Positions 33,822-45,055 of a DNA stretch of 64,000 nucleotides are shown here, one piece after another. Every line of letters begins with the position of its first letter. Positions within the stretch are counted from its first letter, which is position 1. The DNA lies in contig JAAOMT010000436.1 of assembly GCA_016748015.1 (NCBI GenBank), positions 58,091 through 122,090 of the forward strand, written 5' to 3'. A program made the translations under genes and the position numbers. The notes under the pieces are model-generated. The model made no database searches and was not told the DNA's origin. It saw only the letters and a list, made by a program, of their open reading frames with translations. Source of the DNA: Geosiphon pyriformis. Lineage: Eukaryota > Glomeromycota > Glomeromycetes > Archaeosporales > Geosiphonaceae.

Positions 33822-35198
33822 ATGAATACACAAAAATATCAACAACTTCAACATTATATAGATACTCAACAGTTCAAGGAGAAATTATCTCAACTGGAAC
33901 AAAAGAAGATCAAACAACAATCCAAATATTTTATCACCCACCAAAATATACTTTATCAAAAAAATAGAAAAAATTCAAATCAGCCAACCAGAGTAATTAC
34001 AGAACCAGAAAAGGAAACAATACTGTTCAATATGCACTCAGATCTAACTGCAGGACATTTTTATAAAGAAGCAACTATGGAAAGAACCAGAAAGAGATAC
34101 TATTGGCCATCAATGTATCCAGACATCATACAATATGTACAAAATTGTGATGCTTGTCAAAAAAGAGGAGGAACAAGACCCAGCAAATCATTAAGACCAA
34201 TCAAAGTGGGACAACCATTTGACTGCATTGGAATCGATTTAGTCGGACCATTGACAATTACCAGCAGAGGCAACAGATATATTGCAGTAGTCATAAACTA
34301 CCTTATAAAATGGCCAGAAGCAAAAGCAATTCAAAGAGCAGATGCAGAATCCATTGCCGAATTTGTCCATCAAGATTTGATTTGTCGACATAGATGTTCA
34401 AAAGAATTATTATCAGACCAAGGAACCTATTTTGTGAATAAAACATTAGCAGAACTAAGCCAAAGATTCGGAATTAAGAGACCACTATCATCACCATACC
34501 ATCCACAAACCAATAGATTAGTTGAAAGATTTAATAGAACATTATGTGAAGCAATAGTGAAACTCAGCCAAGAAAACCAAGACAAATGGGATTTGTTTAT
34601 ATCATCTATACTATTGGCTTATCAGACAATGAAGCAAGACACTACATAAGCAACACCATTTGAATTAGTATACAGTAGAACAGCAACACTACCAGTCGAG
34701 ATAGAAGTTAACACTTATTCAACAGAACCAATAACTGTAGACAATTTTTAGGAAACATTACTAAGAAGAACATATGATTTGATGGAAACTCTAGAAAACA
34801 AGTGACAAAGAGCAGCTGATAACATTAAAAAGGCACAAGAAAAACAAAAAGAAAGGCATGATAACCAACTACCAGACAAACCAGTTGAATTCAAGATTGG
34901 AGACAAAGTATTTTTACATCATACTAAAGCAGAAAAACAATGGAGTGGGAAATTTGACCCCAAATAGAATGGACCATTTTACATAGAAAAAATTCTAAGA
35001 AATGGAGCTTACAAATTAAGACTGGACAACAGAATCTTAGCCAAAGCAGCACATGGTGATTGACTGAAACCATATCACCAGATAGCATTAGCATCTACCA
35101 ATAACATTTCACAACTGGGAGTACAAAGAATACTAGTTCAACCAGATGAGATTCCACAAGACTGGGAACCAATCATAATCATTAGACCAAACACATAA
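33822..35198 (+). pseudogene. Integrase of element A (separate ORF)
   Basis: 459 codons from ATG 33822 to TAA 35196-35198; the first 275 are open. The HHCC domain reads MHSDLTAGHFYKEA ... CDACQ. All three catalytic residues are visible: Asp in GIDLVGPL, Asp in LLSDQGTYF and Glu in HPQTNRLVERFN. This is the best conserved integrase core in the window. The SH3-like tail (34850-35080) follows after stops at 34648, 34750 and 34803. It is preceded by the pol stop and an A-rich spacer, and the two frames differ in this copy. Confidence 0.88.
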
Positions 35199-35227
35199 AA
35201 TTGAACAACAAAAGAGTATATAAAGAC

Positions 35228-35887
35228 ATGGTCAACACGACAAAAGATACCAGAAAAATGAAAATAACCAACAACATTCACTCACTAGCACAACAACTCT
35301 TTCAATTGATCCAACACCAAGAAATGGAAATTACAATCAATCAACAAACCATTTGTTACAAAAATATGGCAAAGATACTACAACACAAAGCACAGAAAAG
35401 ACTTGAAAATGTTGTTAACAAAATCATAACCAAGATAAAATTGGCCATAAATAAACAACAAATAGTCAGATTATACCAAAACCTTACCAGAGAAACTTAG
35501 ACTTAGTGGATGCAACAATTTCCAAAAAACTATTGTTATTTCTACTTGGGACAATACATAAATATCCAGAATTTGTACACCAACAAAACGAAATGGTTAT
35601 TTGACACAACAATACTGAGACAACTAGAACAATTTATGGAAAATAACAATCTAACCACACAAGCTTGAGCCATCTACTGGCTATATATGGAATTTCAGGA
35701 TCGACCAGAAATTTTACTCAATACAGCCATGGATACAATTACGAGTAATCAATTGGGAAAAATGACCAATGCCCAATTTGAAGAACTACAAACTAAAATA
35801 ACACAAATTATACTTGAAAAAGAAGTTCAAGAAATAATTCAAGAAGGGAAATTAAAGAAATTAGATTTCGACAGAGCTCAATATTAA
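35228..35887 (+). pseudogene. ORF3 of element A
   Basis: 220 codons from ATG 35228 (29 bases after the integrase stop, in a different frame) to TAA 35885-35887, immediately before the polypurine tract. It has only three stops (35498, 35504, 35666). N-terminal helix NNIHSLAQQLFQLIQ, middle NYCYFYLGQYINIQN, C-terminal FEELQTKITQIILEKEVQEI. The protein is Gln/Asn/Lys-rich with probable helices and no signal peptide or membrane span. It occupies the env position of retroviruses but looks nothing like an envelope. No function assigned. Confidence 0.68.
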
Positions 35888-35900
35888 AAGAAGAGAATAA
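35888..35900 (+). other. Polypurine tract of element A
   Basis: AAGAAGAGAATAA-type purine run directly abutting the 3' LTR start; equivalents are AAAAGAAGGGAATAA in B and AAAAAGAAAGGAATAA in D (minus strand). It primes plus-strand cDNA synthesis. Confidence 0.7.
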
Positions 35901-36802
35901 TGTTATTCATAGAATATAAAAAATATAGTATTATTAGTCAGTAGATATTAGCCAATCAGATGAAGATGTAGTAAATATGGAATTCCAGGATTCCTCTCAT
36001 AGGAATTGCAGGATTTCAGGAATTTCAGGATTCTCTGACGAGAAATCGCAGGATTCCAGAATTCCAGGATTCCTCTCATTAGGAATCACAGGATTTCAGG
36101 AATTCCAGGATTTCTGTTGCAAGGAATTGAGAAATTGAGGAATCTCAATTATGTATATATAGCAGTAAGATTAGAAGCTGAAAAGACAGATCTCAGAAGT
36201 TTAGATTTCTTTAAGCAATCTTCTACATCACAAATATCAAATAAATAATTATTTACTATCTCAAATTTCTTCCCAACTATCAACATTTCTTGTTGATAAT
36301 AGCACATATTTAACCATACTGGAACAATAGCTCTTGATCATGGCTATTAATGGGATACAAATCAAAATTACCTTGGCTTATTTTCTTTATTTCATTTTTT
36401 TTTTTCTTTTTTTTCTTTTTTTTTCTTTTCTTGTGTTGTTTTGTTGTTGTATACTAATTGATTAAGGATTAGAAGTGCTGAGTTATTAATGTCACGAATA
36501 GTCTGGTAAAAGACCCAGAAATAAGGATAGAATTTTATATATTATCAGATAGCTTACCAGAAGGGCATGACTACCAGACTAAATCTGGCCTCCACGCTGA
36601 GAAAGAAATTTAATGGAATTGTGATTCTGAAGACTATTACAAATATAGTTGAATCTCTGTCCATTATACAAAAAACTCCACCAAAATCCTTCAGATTGTA
36701 TAAGACTTTCAGATTACCAACATTAACAGAAATCAATAGCTTTTGAGCACTAAGTTATGGGTTTGTTATTTATTCTTACACCAGAAATAATCACTTGTAA
36801 CA
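35901..36802 (+). repeat. 3' LTR of element A (complete)
   Basis: 902 bp from TGTTATTCATAG to CACTTGTAACA. U3 has an array of GGAATTCC/AGGATTCC palindromic units (35978-36146) directly upstream of TATATATAG (36154-36162). A T-rich run lies at 36387-36428. It is the same LTR family as B and D. Confidence 0.92.
36154..36162 (+). promoter_or_regulatory. TATA box of element A 3' LTR
   Basis: TATATATAG, placed just downstream of the palindromic array and conserved at the same place in the LTRs of B and in the 3' LTR of D. The role is inferred from position. Confidence 0.5.
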
Positions 36803-36807
36803 ACGTT

Positions 36808-36921
36808 ATTCTATGTTATCCTGTGTTATAACACATTATCTTATGTTATAATGCATTATCCTATGTTATAATGTGTTATCCAATGTTATAACATGTTATC
36901 CAATGTTATTGCACACTATTC
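36808..36921. repeat. 20-bp tandem repeat, about 5.5 copies
   Basis: Units of the form ATCCTATGTTATAATGCATT, diverged by transitions, start within ten bases of the 3' end of element A. No coding potential. They may represent a pre-existing satellite that received A. Confidence 0.85.
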
Positions 36922-39139
36922 TGTGTCCCTTCACATTTCGTCACATTTTTTTTCAGGTTACGTTTTTTTTTCTTTCTTTAATAGGCTTTCTTTTTTTAAG
37001 TAATAATGTTTTTGTAAATAATACTATTTGAATCAACAATAGTTATGCTATTATATAATATACTCTAAATATAATTAGTAAATTTTTTAAAATTAGTAAT
37101 ATTTTTATTAACAATAATAAAACTGTAATTATTTTTATTAACAAATATATTATTAATAATAATTTGCTTATTAATAATATGCTAATTGTAATTGTAAAAA
37201 AATAAATAAATTGTTGACTAAAAATTTTTTGATTTATATATAGTTTGTTTAAACTTAGCATATTTAAAATCTATTTAAATGTAAAATTTTTTGCAAATAT
37301 AGTTTTAAAAAAAACAATCTTTAATAACCAATTTTTGTATTTAGTTTTTGCTTTGTTTTAATTAATTATTAATTATAAATTACAGTTTGATTATATTTTA
37401 AAAAATATGTGCTAAAAATAGAATATAATAATATGTAAAAATTTGAGATATAAGACAAATTTTTTTAAGAACTTTTTAAATAAAACTTTGTATTAATTAC
37501 TGTTATATAGTTTTAAGTTATTTAAACAGATTTAGACTAAAAACAAAATAATATTTTTGGTTTTTTTTCAAAAATGTTTAGTATTATTAATGAATTTTTT
37601 AAATATAAATTTATGAATTTCCAGATTTTTAAGTTAGGTTTTGTTAAACTTTTTGCAATATTTTATTAAATGTTAATCTAATCAATAATTTTTTGACAAA
37701 TATAGTTAAGATTATATTAAAATACAGTATATTATTAGTTTGTTTTATTTTTTTAATGTTTTTGAACTTAAATAATATTTTTATTTAAACATTTTGAATG
37801 AAAATTTGTATTATAATGTGGTTTATTTTTTAAAAAAATTTGGAATAGTATTCAAAAAGTAGTTATTTAATAAACAAAACAAAGTTTTTAATTGAAAACC
37901 ATTTTAACAATAGAAAAAACTTAATCTTAGAAATTTAATATCTTATTAATTTATTATTATTACTTAGTTTTTTCAATAAAAATTTATTTGTAAACAGACT
38001 TTTTTTTTCAGTGTAATGTTTTTTAAAATAGTATTTTAAATTTTAATAACTTGTTAGTAATTAGAAAAAGCTTAACAAAAATACAATTACTAATTATTAA
38101 TGTTTTTATAAATAATTTATTGAAAAAATTAACATTTTGTGATATTATTTATGGAATTGCTACATATTTTAATGATTTGAATTTGAATATTAACATTTAA
38201 GTTTCTGAATTGATATTATTAATACTTATCAAACTACAGACTATTGTTTTGGCTTTTAATTATATTTTTTTAATATTATTACTATTTATTTAGACAATTA
38301 AACTATTAATATTTGTATTTTAAAGCTTAATTTATGTAAATTTGATATTTGTAATAACTATTAGATTAAAAAAAAACAGATTTCTAATTTTATTTACAAT
38401 AAAAATATTTTAGTAATATAATTTAAGATTAAGTATATCTAATAATATAATTGCTAATAAATTGATTTGTATTACTATTTTATTTTTATTTTTCTTTCTG
38501 TTTTAATTAAGAAATATTATTTTCAAGTCAAAAATATAACTATATTAAGCAATATTTATCATTTTATTTATCAAATTTATAAGTTAATTAAAAGTATTAA
38601 GTAAAAAATTAGTTCTAATAAAGATATAATTTCTTATAATATAATTAGTAAAGTTAATTAGTATTATATATTAACTATATAACAACTTAATTCAAATATA
38701 AACTCAAGTTTTACCAATAATTATACTGGTAATTTATGTATATATATTATAAAAACTATTTATAAAAAACTTTTTATTGTTATTTAAAAATAGTTATATA
38801 ATAAGTAATACTTTAAAATAATTTAATTTTATTATAGTAAAATAAAGTAAAGTAAAGTTTTTAGATCATGTTTTTACATGTAATTTAGATATTGTTACTT
38901 GTTTGAAGCTATTAAAAAAAGTTTCAAAATTTTGGGTTTATAAGATAAGAGTATTAGTTTTATCATTTTTAATAATATAGTTTTTAATTTTGTGTATTTT
39001 AATTGATATAAAATAAAATATTAATTTTATTTAATTTTTTAATATTTATATTAGTTAAATTATAATTATATTAATTATAATATTTAATTTAAATTTAGTT
39101 ATAAACAATAATTTTTATTTATTTATTTATTTTTTCCTT
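36922..39139. other. Very AT-rich gene-free stretch
   Basis: Almost only A and T with long T and A runs. I see no gene, no RNA gene and no recognisable transposon domain on either strand. The only long frames are low-complexity shadows (e.g. Leu/Ile-rich at 37043-37261). It could be an end-stage transposon or true intergenic DNA. Confidence 0.6.
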
Positions 39140-39345
39140 TTAATAAGTGAAGTCCAAATATAGCCTAGTACTATACATTACATATATAATCTAAACTAAG
39201 TGCAAATCATGTATTTGCTACACGTGACCAGCCACTCAGGCCAATCAAGACAACACTAGGCATCTATATGAACAGAGACCATGTCCTCAATACCTGAAAA
39301 AAACAGACAAGACTTACGAAACCCAAAACTAACACCAAACACTAT
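39140..39345 (-). mobile_element. LINE 3'-end fragment (5'-truncated insertion)
   Basis: The segment 39205-39345 matches the 3' end of LINE copy 1 (770-905) and lies next to an A-rich tail on the minus strand (39119-39145). Sequence beyond about 39345 is unrelated AT-rich DNA. Short 5'-truncated copies of this kind are usual for LINEs. Confidence 0.7.
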
Positions 39346-39605
39346 TTATTTAAATAATAATAGTAATAATATATTTATTAAAATTGGTTTTAATTAATTA
39401 TTATTAATTTTAAAATTAAAACAAATTATATTTTTAATTAAATAAAAATACTATTAATTTTATTAATTAAAAAAAATTTTTTTTTCAATAAATAATTATT
39501 ACTTTAATATTTAATAAAAATTATAAATTTGTATTTCAAGTTTTATATGTAAAATATTATAATTGAAATTATTAAAATTATATTATATTATATTTTTTTA
39601 TTAGA
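39346..39605. other. AT-rich spacer between two LINE 3' ends
   Basis: About 260 bases of TTTATTAATT-type sequence; nothing coding or structured seen. Confidence 0.5.
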
Positions 39606-39721
39606 AGTTTTACAAGTGTAGTCCAACTACTATCTAAATACATAGATCAACATAATCTAAATTAAGCATGATTCATGTCTTTTCTACACATAATCAGCCA
39701 CTTAAACCAATCAAGACAGCA

Positions 39722-40653
39722 TTACATATCTAGATTTTTTACCACAGGAACATCACACAAAAAACCAAAATCTGATCTGGTTAAACATAAATACAACCCA
39801 AAACACACATAGATACCTAACCTGAACCTAAAATCTCTAATTGTTCCAGCAGACCACAATGAAGACAAATCAGACACCAAAGAAATGGAAGAGCCATCAC
39901 ATGGCAAGAAATTATATTTTTCATAATAGGACTTCAACTTAGCTGCAGGCAGCCAAATGGCAGACCTATAATTCTCAGCAAAATGATAAATGAAATTGAC
40001 AATCAATGCACCCTCACTAGAATCAGCATTCAAATGGCCCAATGTGTCAACCATCCAACTCTTTAGAACAAAACTCTTAGCCAGTGCTGTGAACAAGTCT
40101 ATAGAAGAAGCAGTCTCAAGCAGTAAATTAGCGACTGCATTTTTATTGACAAAAGTGCCCAACAACTCATTCCACTCCAAAGTAGCATCAGACAATAAAG
40201 TATCCCAAACATTGACATCACAAATGCAAGAAAAAACATGATCAGAGTCCTTTACTAAACCATACTGAATACAGGCAATATTTAGATAATTCAAATTATA
40301 CTTTTTTTTCCTTATGGCCATTGGCAAGCAATGATAGAGCACTTTTATGAAGTATGACCAAAGTGTTGCCGACACAGTACTAGTGTAGCCAAATCTGATC
40401 CTGCCATCAGAATGCCAAACACAAAAAGTCTTAACTTTATCAAAGTGGCTACTAAGACTCACACTAATAATGCCACCAACACATCTGGCCTCTCAACCAA
40501 CAGAGTGAACAGTATTGAATAATTTTTTGGCAACATGACAAGTATTTCCAGAAACAGATCTGCTTTCAACATTAAGAAAATGATAAGGTACCATAAGAGA
40601 CAGAAAGAACCCAGAAGTGACAGCTGCATCAGCATAGAAATTGGCACATTCAT
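39722..40653 (-). pseudogene. LINE copy 2 ORF2: RNase H end and C-terminal motif
   Basis: The frame 39722-40462 matches the C-terminus of copy 1, with the zinc motif degraded to CIQYGLVKDSDHVFSC (second Cys is Tyr) followed by a helical tail. The frame 40459-40653 holds the end of RNase H (an NECANFYADAAVT-like region) across a stop. Confidence 0.65.
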
Positions 40654-40744
40654 TTCTAACTACACCAGAATAGCCTTTGACCTTATTCTAAGTAATTAAT
40701 AAACTTTTTTTGGAAATGACATGACAGATATGTTCCTTCTCAAT

Positions 40745-41149
40745 TCAGCATTTGTCACAAAAGTCAGGACCAGCCAAACCACTAGCAGATTTGCACAGGT
40801 CCAGTAAAGCTTGGCTGTTCATATACAAGTTAACAGATTGAGAAGCAAGCACACACTTCAAAGCAAGTGCAATAGTCTGCAGTTCTACCAGAATTGATAA
40901 TAGCAACCCATCCATCTTAATTCCAACACTAGTATCTATATTCAGAAAATAGGCGGTGGCACCACCATAAGCACCCAACAAACCTAAATTCTTGATAAAA
41001 CCATCTGTGTAAATAGTTATAGAGCCCAACCCGGAATTCAGCAGATGCTCACCAACATAACCAAAGTCACAAGAAGAGTCAGTAGAAACAGAATGAGGAA
41101 ACAGCAGTACACAATTCAACAAGCCATCTTTAACAATAAATTTGGCCAA
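40745..41149 (-). pseudogene. LINE copy 2 ORF2: RNase H core
   Basis: IYTDGFIKNLG (first catalytic Asp), VELQTIALALK (Glu) and VNLYMNSQALLD (third Asp changed to Asn) are visible in order. A loop reading GAYGGATAYFLN, typical of RNase H strand 2, lies between the first two. Better preserved than copy 1 in the first strand. Confidence 0.72.
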
Positions 41150-41212
41150 AGAAACAAACCAGATGGAAACCGGATCTCTAGGATCCAGCTTTTTCCATCT
41201 GCAAAAAGTGTT

Positions 41213-42070
41213 CTACATAAAATACTTGTTATGACAGTCCAAAAGCTGGTTTGCAAACACAATACCATATCTTTTAAGAGATTTCACTATGCCCAAATAA
41301 GACTCAAAACTGAGCACATCCAAGACTACAATACTATTTCTGGCCTGAAAAACATTAGGCAGATTACTGCCCAATGATAGATTACACAACTTAAGAGCAC
41401 ATGTTGCACCAGTCAAAAAGCAATTCACAAGATCAATCAACAACTTAATCAGAAATTTAAGAGAGTGCTGGGGCATCCAGCTAATGATCTACAACTCCAT
41501 GGCTTTGTGTTTAAATAATTCACTGAGAATTCCATTAGCATTAGTGAATTTAACCAAGCCAGCTAGCAAATTCTTAGCCAGTACTTGCTTAAAAGTTTTT
41601 AAACCATATAGTTCTGGATGATACAAAGCTTTATTTGGAAAATCCTTGAGCAAATTGGCCTTAAGCTTTAAACTCTTCCTCAACATTTTGTCCCACTTCT
41701 CACATACACCTTTGGAAACACAACTAAACTGCAGTCTATAGCCAATTATAGACTGCAAAACAGCAGAAACCAAATATAAAAACTGCTTCTCAGTAATAGT
41801 CTTCCTTAAAACCACATTTGAAAAGAACTTGATATCTGAATGAGCTTTGGCCAAACTTGGCTTTGACAAGCCATCCCTAGAAAAAAAAATTCCTAAGTAT
41901 CAGTAAAACACACCCTTTTTGGCAACAAATATCTCAAAGCCACTGATTGATAGTAAAACCTCTCTGGCTTTTTGATTAATAGAAATGACAACCATTTTGT
42001 CTGTGTTAATAGCAATATTATTGATTAAAAAAAATTTATTTACAATGTCCAAAATGTGTTGTGTAACCAC
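41213..42070 (-). pseudogene. LINE copy 2 ORF2: RT C-terminal (thumb/connection)
   Basis: 41489-41869 matches copy 1 from SLAKAHSDIKFF through YLVSAVLQSIIGYRLQFS and LYGLKTFKQV. It continues upstream to the D insertion at 42070 (KMVVISINQKA region, then a YLGIF-like strand) and downstream to 41213 after a stop. Confidence 0.75.
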
Positions 42071-42936
42071 TGTTACAGATAATTATTTGGGGTTTCAAAA
42101 CAAATAACAAATCCGTAATTTGGTGCTTAGTTGGTATTCTAGTGTTGATATCTGAAGGTTTTGTTGATCTGAAGATTTTGTTGTGGAGTTCTTTGTATAA
42201 TGGACAGAGATTTAATAGTTGTTTTCAGTAGCCTCCTGGAATCGCAATTCTGTCAAATTTTTTTCTCAGCATGGTAGCCAGTAATCTTTCTGGTAAGCTA
42301 TACTCAAATCTATGAGTGTTCTATTCTTGTTTCACAGGTCTTTTACCAGTCCCTATGACATTTGTATTTCAGCACTTAATCTTTAATCAATTAGTTAACC
42401 AAAAAAAAATACAAAGAAATAAAAAAAAATAAAAAAAAATAAAGAAAATAAACAACAGCAATTGCAAGTTAGTATTCTGTTAATAGCCATGATCAAGAGC
42501 TATTGTTCCAGTGTGATTAAGTATTACTTACTATCAACATGAAGTGTTGATAATGAAGAATGGATTGAGATAGTGAATAATTATTTATTGATAGTTGTGA
42601 ATGAAAGGTTTGTTTAGATCAGATCTAAACTGAGAGGTCTCTAACTAAAGGATTCTGTCTTTTCTACTTCTAGCACTATTGCTATATATACATAATTGAG
42701 ATTCCTCAATTCTTCAATTTTTCACATCAGGAATCTTGGAATTCCTGGAATCCTGCAATTTCTCTTGAGAAAAATCCTGGAATTCTGGAATCCTGCAATT
42801 CCTTGTATGAGAATCTTGAAATTCTTGGAATCCTGCAATCCCTCTTGAGAGGAATTCTGAAATTCCATATTTACTATGACTACCTTTGATTGGCTAATTT
42901 ACATACTAATATACTCTCTATATTCTATAAGTAATA
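42071..42936 (-). repeat. 3' LTR of element D
   Basis: 866 bp; it ends GTAATA (C to T). TATATATA lies at about 42683-42690 and the palindromic array at 42703-42868. Confidence 0.9.
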
Positions 42937-42950
42937 TTATTCCTTTCTTT

Positions 42951-43620
42951 TTAATATTGAGCTCTGTCAAAATCTCCTAAATCTTCTAACTCTAATTCTC
43001 TGTCTTTGAGTATTTCTTGAACTTTTTTTTCGAGAATTACTTGGGTTATTTTGTTCTGTAATTTTTCAAATTGGGTGTTGGTTATTTTTCCCATTTGGTT
43101 AACTATAATGAAGTCCAATTCCAGATTAAGTAAGATTTCTGGTCTGTCTTGGAATTCTGTATGTAGCTGATAGATAGCTCTTGCTTATGTAGTCAAATTG
43201 TTTTTTCCCACAAATTGTTCTAGTTGTTACAATATTGTTGTGTTAAATAATCATTTTGTTTTGTCTGTGTATAAGTTCTGAATATTTAAGTGTTATCCCA
43301 AGTGGAAATAACAAAAGTTTTTTGGAAATTCATGTATTCACTATTTCCAAGTTTCTTTGGTCAACTTTTAATATATGGTGACACTTATTGGTTCTTCTAA
43401 TGCTAATTTTATTTTCAGAACCATTTTATTGATAGTGTTTTCTGTTTTCTTTTGACTTTTGTATTTGGGTATTTTTCTGGTATTTCAGTATCAAATAGTT
43501 TGTTTGATTGATAGTAATTTCTATATTCTGTTGTTGAATCAGTTGGAAAAGTTGTTGTGCTAGTGAGTGGATGTTGTCAGTAATTTTCATTTTTCTGAAG
43601 TCTTCCATCATATTTACCAT
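42951..43620 (-). pseudogene. ORF3 of element D
   Basis: ATG at 43618-43620, 28 bases past the integrase stop; TAA at 42951-42953. The length is not a multiple of three (670), so an indel is present. The N-terminal NNIHSLAQQLFQLIQ-type helix is conserved (DNIHSLAQQLFQLIQ), as is the C-terminal FEKLQNKITQVIL-like segment. Same family as the A and B ORF3. Function unknown. Confidence 0.62.
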
Positions 43621-43648
43621 GTCTTATATACTTTATTATTATTCAATT

Positions 43649-45025
43649 TTACGTGTTTGGTTCAATAATTATGATTGGTTCCAGATCTTGTGAAATCTCA
43701 TCTGGTTGGACTAATATTCTCTGCACTCCTAATTGTGGAATATTACTGGTGGATGGTGACACTATATGGTAATATGGTTTCAGTCAATCACTATATGCTG
43801 CTTTGGCTAAAATTTTGTTGTCCTATCTTAATTTATAAGCTCTATTTCCAAGAATTTCTTCTATGTGAAATAGTCTGTCCCATTTGGGGTCAAATTTTCT
43901 ACTCCATTGTTTTTTCATTTTGGTATGATGTAGAAGTACTTTGTCTTCAATCTTGAATTCAACTGGTTTCTCTGGTAATTGGTTATTGTGTTTTTCTTTT
44001 TGTTTTTCTTGTGACTTTTGGATGTTGTCAGCTGCTTTTTATTGTTTGTTTTCTAGCATTTCTATCAAGTCATATGTTCTTCTTAGCAATATTTCCTAAA
44101 ATTTATCTTCAGTTATTGGTTTTGTTAGATAGGTGTTGATTTCTATTTTAATTGGTAATGTTGCTGTTCTACCGTATACTAATTCAAATAGTGTTTCTTG
44201 TGTAGTGTTCTGCTTTATTGTCCAATAAGCAAATAATACTGATGATATAAACAAGTTCCATTTGTCCTGGTTTTCTTAACTAATCTTGGCAATTGCTTTA
44301 CACAATGTTCTGTTAAACCTTTCAACTAACTCATTTGTTTGTGAATGGTATGGTCATAATAATAATCTTTTTATCCCATATTTTTAACTTAATTTTGTCA
44401 ATGTTCTATTTACAAAGTGAGTTCCCTGATCTGATAGTAGTTTTTTTGGACATCTGTATTGACAGATCAAATCTTAATGAACAAATTCAGCAATGGATTT
44501 TGCATCTGCTCTTTAAATGGCTTTTGCTTCTGGCTATTTAATAAGATAGTCCATGGCTATTGTAATATATCTGTTGCTTCTGCTGGTGATTGTTAATGAT
44601 CCAACTAAGTCAATTTCAATGTGATTAAATGGTTGTCTCACTTTGATTGGTCTTAATGGTTCACTGGATTTTGTTCTTCCTTTTCTCTGACAAGCATCAC
44701 AATTTTGAACATATTGGATAATGTTTGGATACATTGATAGCCAATAGTATCTCTTTCTGGTTTTTTCTATGGTTGCTTTTTTATGAAAATGTCCTGCTGT
44801 TGGATCTGAGTACATGTTGAATAATATTGTTTCTTTCTCTGGTTTTGTGACTACTCTGGTTGGTTGATCTGAATTTCTTCTGTTCTTCTAATAAAGTATA
44901 TTTTGATGATTGATAAAATATTTTGATTGTTGTTTTATGTTCCTTTGTTCTTGTTGAGATAATTTCTTCTTGAACAATTGGGTATTTATATAATGTTGAA
45001 GTTATTAGTATTTTTGTATATTTAT
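43649..45025 (-). pseudogene. Integrase of element D (separate ORF)
   Basis: 459 codons, the same as in A, from ATA 45023-45025 (ATG in A and B) to TAA 43649-43651. CDACQ of the zinc domain, IEIDLVGSL and LLSDQGTHF with the first two catalytic Asp residues, and ELVERFNRTL with the Glu are all visible. About ten stops (mostly CAA/CAG/TGG derived) interrupt it. The SH3-like tail near 43860-43900 keeps the W-S-R-K-F-D-P motif. Confidence 0.83.
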
Positions 45026-45055
45026 CTTTTGTTATATTTTTGGGTTGAAATGTTT

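Larger units (their letters stand above)
7091..36802 (+). mobile_element. LTR retrotransposon A (Ty3-like, dUTPase-bearing), split by element B
   Basis: Plus-strand element in two pieces: 7188-13775 (partial 5' LTR, PBS, gag, protease, Cys array, dUTPase, RT, most of RNase H) and 33720-36802 (RNase H end, integrase, ORF3, polypurine tract, full 3' LTR). Element B lies between them, flanked by ATGA (13772-13775) and ATGG (33720-33723), a 4-bp target duplication with one transition. Removing B and one copy restores the RNase H motif reading N-G-N-A-D. The RT-before-IN order defines it as Ty3/gypsy-type. Many stops (mostly CGA, CAA, CAG or TGG derived) show it is dead. Confidence 0.9.

Noticed and set aside
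35228-35887. ORF3 as an envelope gene
   Set aside because: Position fits, but there is no signal peptide, no hydrophobic span and no Cys pattern.
7188-36802. Endogenous pararetrovirus or retrovirus origin
   Set aside because: LTRs, primer site, integrase and 4-bp duplications mark LTR retrotransposons, and no envelope or movement gene is present.
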